Source: Comamonadaceae bacterium
Lineage (GTDB): Bacteria > Pseudomonadota > Gammaproteobacteria > Burkholderiales > Burkholderiaceae_C
Reading direction: 5' to 3'
DNA: 15,875 nt
Assembly (NCBI GenBank): GCA_947458305.1
Contig: CANGZO010000022.1
Location: 1-15,875 of the forward strand
Shown here: positions 14,677-15,875 of the stretch, in pieces
How the letters are laid out: the number at the start of each line of letters is the position of its first letter
How positions within the stretch are numbered: the stretch's first letter is position 1
Program-made: the position numbers and the translations under genes
The notes under the pieces: generated by a model
What the model saw: only the letters and a program-made list of their open reading frames with translations
What the model was told of the DNA's origin: nothing
The model's database searches: none

Positions 14677-15840
14677 GTGCTTTTGTCTCTTCAGGGAACC
14701 TTCCCGCCCGCCATCCTGGCGCTCGCAGACGGCACGGTCTTTATCGGCAACTCGATTGGAGCCACCGGCTCCACAGTCGGCGAAGTGGTGTTCAACACCT
14801 CGCTCACCGGCTACCAAGAAATCCTCACTGACCCCAGCTATTGCCAGCAGATCGTCACTCTGACGTATCCGCACATCGGTAACTACGGCGTTAACGGGGA
14901 AGACATCGAAGCCGACCAAGTCCACGCCGCTGGCTTGATCATCAAAGATCTGCCGTTGATCGCGAGCAACTTCCGCTCTAACCAAACGCTGTCGGCTTAT
15001 TTGACCGATGCTGGCACGGTGGCCATTGCCAACATCGACACGCGCCAGTTGACCCGCATCTTGCGTACCAAGGGCGCGCAAAATGGCGCGATCGTGGGCT
15101 TGGCCAAAGGCCAGGAAGTCACGCAAGCCGTGATCGACCAAGCTGTGGCCGCCGCCAAAGGGGCGCCCAACATGGCAGGCCTCGATCTGGCGCAAAAAGT
15201 CACCGTGGCCAAGTCTTATGAATGGACGCAAACCGAGTGGACTTTGGGCGAAGGTTACGGCAATTTGACCGCGCCAAAATTTCATGTGGTTGCTTATGAC
15301 TTTGGCGTGAAGAAAAACATCTTGCGCATGTTGGCCGAGCGCGGTTGCAAGGTAACCGTGGTGCCCGCCAAAACTTCCGCAGCTGATGTGCTCAAGCTCA
15401 AACCCGATGGCATCTTCCTGTCCAATGGCCCTGGCGATCCGCAGCCTTGCGACTACGCGATTGCAGCAGCTGCTGAACTGATTGAAACCGGCATTCCCAC
15501 CTTTGGCATTTGCTTGGGTCACCAGATCATGGCTTTGGCCAGCGGTGCCAAGACTTTCAAGATGAAGTTTGGTCACCACGGTGCCAACCACCCCGTGAAA
15601 GACCTGGATTCCGGCCGAGTGTCCATCACCAGCCAGAACCACGGTTTTGCGGTGGACGAAAAATCATTGCCCGTCAACTTGCGTGCCACACACGTGTCCT
15701 TGTTTGACGGCACCTTGCAGGGCCTGGCCCGCACCGACAAGCCCGCGTTCTGCTTCCAGGGTCACCCCGAAGCGTCGCCCGGCCCACACGACATTGCTTA
15801 CCTCTTTGACCGCTTCATCCACCTGATGGAGGCGAAATAA
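14677..15840 (+). CDS. carA: Carbamoyl-phosphate synthase small (glutaminase) subunit
   Basis: CarA hydrolyses glutamine and passes ammonia to CarB, making carbamoyl phosphate for arginine and pyrimidine synthesis. The 387-residue product has the N-terminal CPSase_sm domain (GTVFIGNSIGATGSTVGEVV, TGYQEILTDPSY). The C-terminal class I glutamine amidotransferase domain has C279 in FGICLGHQIMA and H363/E365 in GHPEASPGPHD, matching E. coli C269, H353 and E355. I chose GTG 14677, which has GGAG at 14667-14670 and gives the typical N-terminus (LLSLQGTFPPAILALADG). An in-frame GTG at 14641 would add 12 unconserved residues. It is transcribed with carB, whose ATG is 1 nt after the stop. Confidence 0.97.
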   Translation: MLLSLQGTFPPAILALADGTVFIGNSIGATGSTVGEVVFNTSLTGYQEILTDPSYCQQIVTLTYPHIGNYGVNGEDIEADQVHAAGLIIKDLPLIASNFRSNQTLSAYLTDAGTVAIANIDTRQLTRILRTKGAQNGAIVGLAKGQEVTQAVIDQAVAAAKGAPNMAGLDLAQKVTVAKSYEWTQTEWTLGEGYGNLTAPKFHVVAYDFGVKKNILRMLAERGCKVTVVPAKTSAADVLKLKPDGIFLSNGPGDPQPCDYAIAAAAELIETGIPTFGICLGHQIMALASGAKTFKMKFGHHGANHPVKDLDSGRVSITSQNHGFAVDEKSLPVNLRATHVSLFDGTLQGLARTDKPAFCFQGHPEASPGPHDIAYLFDRFIHLMEAK

Positions 15841-15841
15841 C

Positions 15842-15875
15842 ATGCCAAAGCGCACCGACCTCAAAAGCATCCTCA
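15842..15875 (+). CDS. carB: Carbamoyl-phosphate synthase large subunit, N-terminus (partial)
   Basis: Only the first 11 codons are present, reading MPKRTDLKSIL, the standard CarB start (a PKRTDIKSIL-type N-terminus). The Shine-Dalgarno GGAGG (15828-15832) lies inside the end of carA, 9 nt upstream. CarB holds the two ATP-grasp halves that make carbamoyl phosphate from bicarbonate and ammonia. The gene continues past the window end. Confidence 0.93.
   Translation, partial: MPKRTDLKSIL

Noticed and set aside
1..15875. Search for CRISPR arrays, insertion sequences, prophage, tRNA genes or toxin-antitoxin pairs
   Set aside because: I saw no repeat arrays, transposases, integrases, tRNA-like sequences or small paired genes. 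The window is tightly packed housekeeping sequence.

Overview
The window is about 15.9 kb of ordinary chromosomal sequence from a betaproteobacterium. It most likely comes from Burkholderiales, and Comamonadaceae is my best guess. That placement is inferred from the gene order and from the style of the EF-Ts, BamA and CarA proteins; no 16S gene is present. All genes lie on the + strand and are packed tightly, with several stop/start overlaps. There are no tRNA or rRNA genes, insertion sequences, CRISPR arrays or phage genes.

Layout: the 3' end of rpsB is followed by a hairpin terminator/attenuator, then tsf, pyrH and frr (translation and UMP kinase). A second terminator sits directly in front of cdsA (CDP-diacylglycerol synthesis) and dxr (isoprenoid precursor). 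After a 193-nt gap comes the envelope cluster: bamA, skp, lpxD, fabZ, lpxA, a Gfo/Idh/MocA oxidoreductase (gnnA-like), a DegT-family aminotransferase (gnnB-like) and lpxB. These are followed by rnhB and a SpoU-type RNA methyltransferase. A second gap carries a perfect -10 box and leads into carA and the first codons of carB.

The most notable content is the oxidoreductase/aminotransferase pair between lpxA and lpxB. The same arrangement is known for gnnA/gnnB of Acidithiobacillus ferrooxidans. Those enzymes turn UDP-GlcNAc into the 3-amino analogue (UDP-GlcNAc3N), so that LpxA makes an amide rather than an ester and the lipid A carries four amide-linked acyl chains. The LpxA here keeps its catalytic His but differs from E. 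coli at active-site-region positions. One of these is Met at the hydrocarbon-ruler position (E. coli G173), which predicts a C10-type acyl preference. LpxB also departs from consensus in its N-terminal motif. I infer that this organism makes a 3-amino, short-primary-chain lipid A.

The second notable point is what is missing. The usual betaproteobacterial order is frr-uppS-cdsA-dxr-rseP-bamA. Here both uppS (undecaprenyl diphosphate synthase) and rseP (site-2 protease) are absent from their places. At the first of these junctions there is a three-segment, attenuator-like inverted repeat next to the cdsA ribosome binding site.
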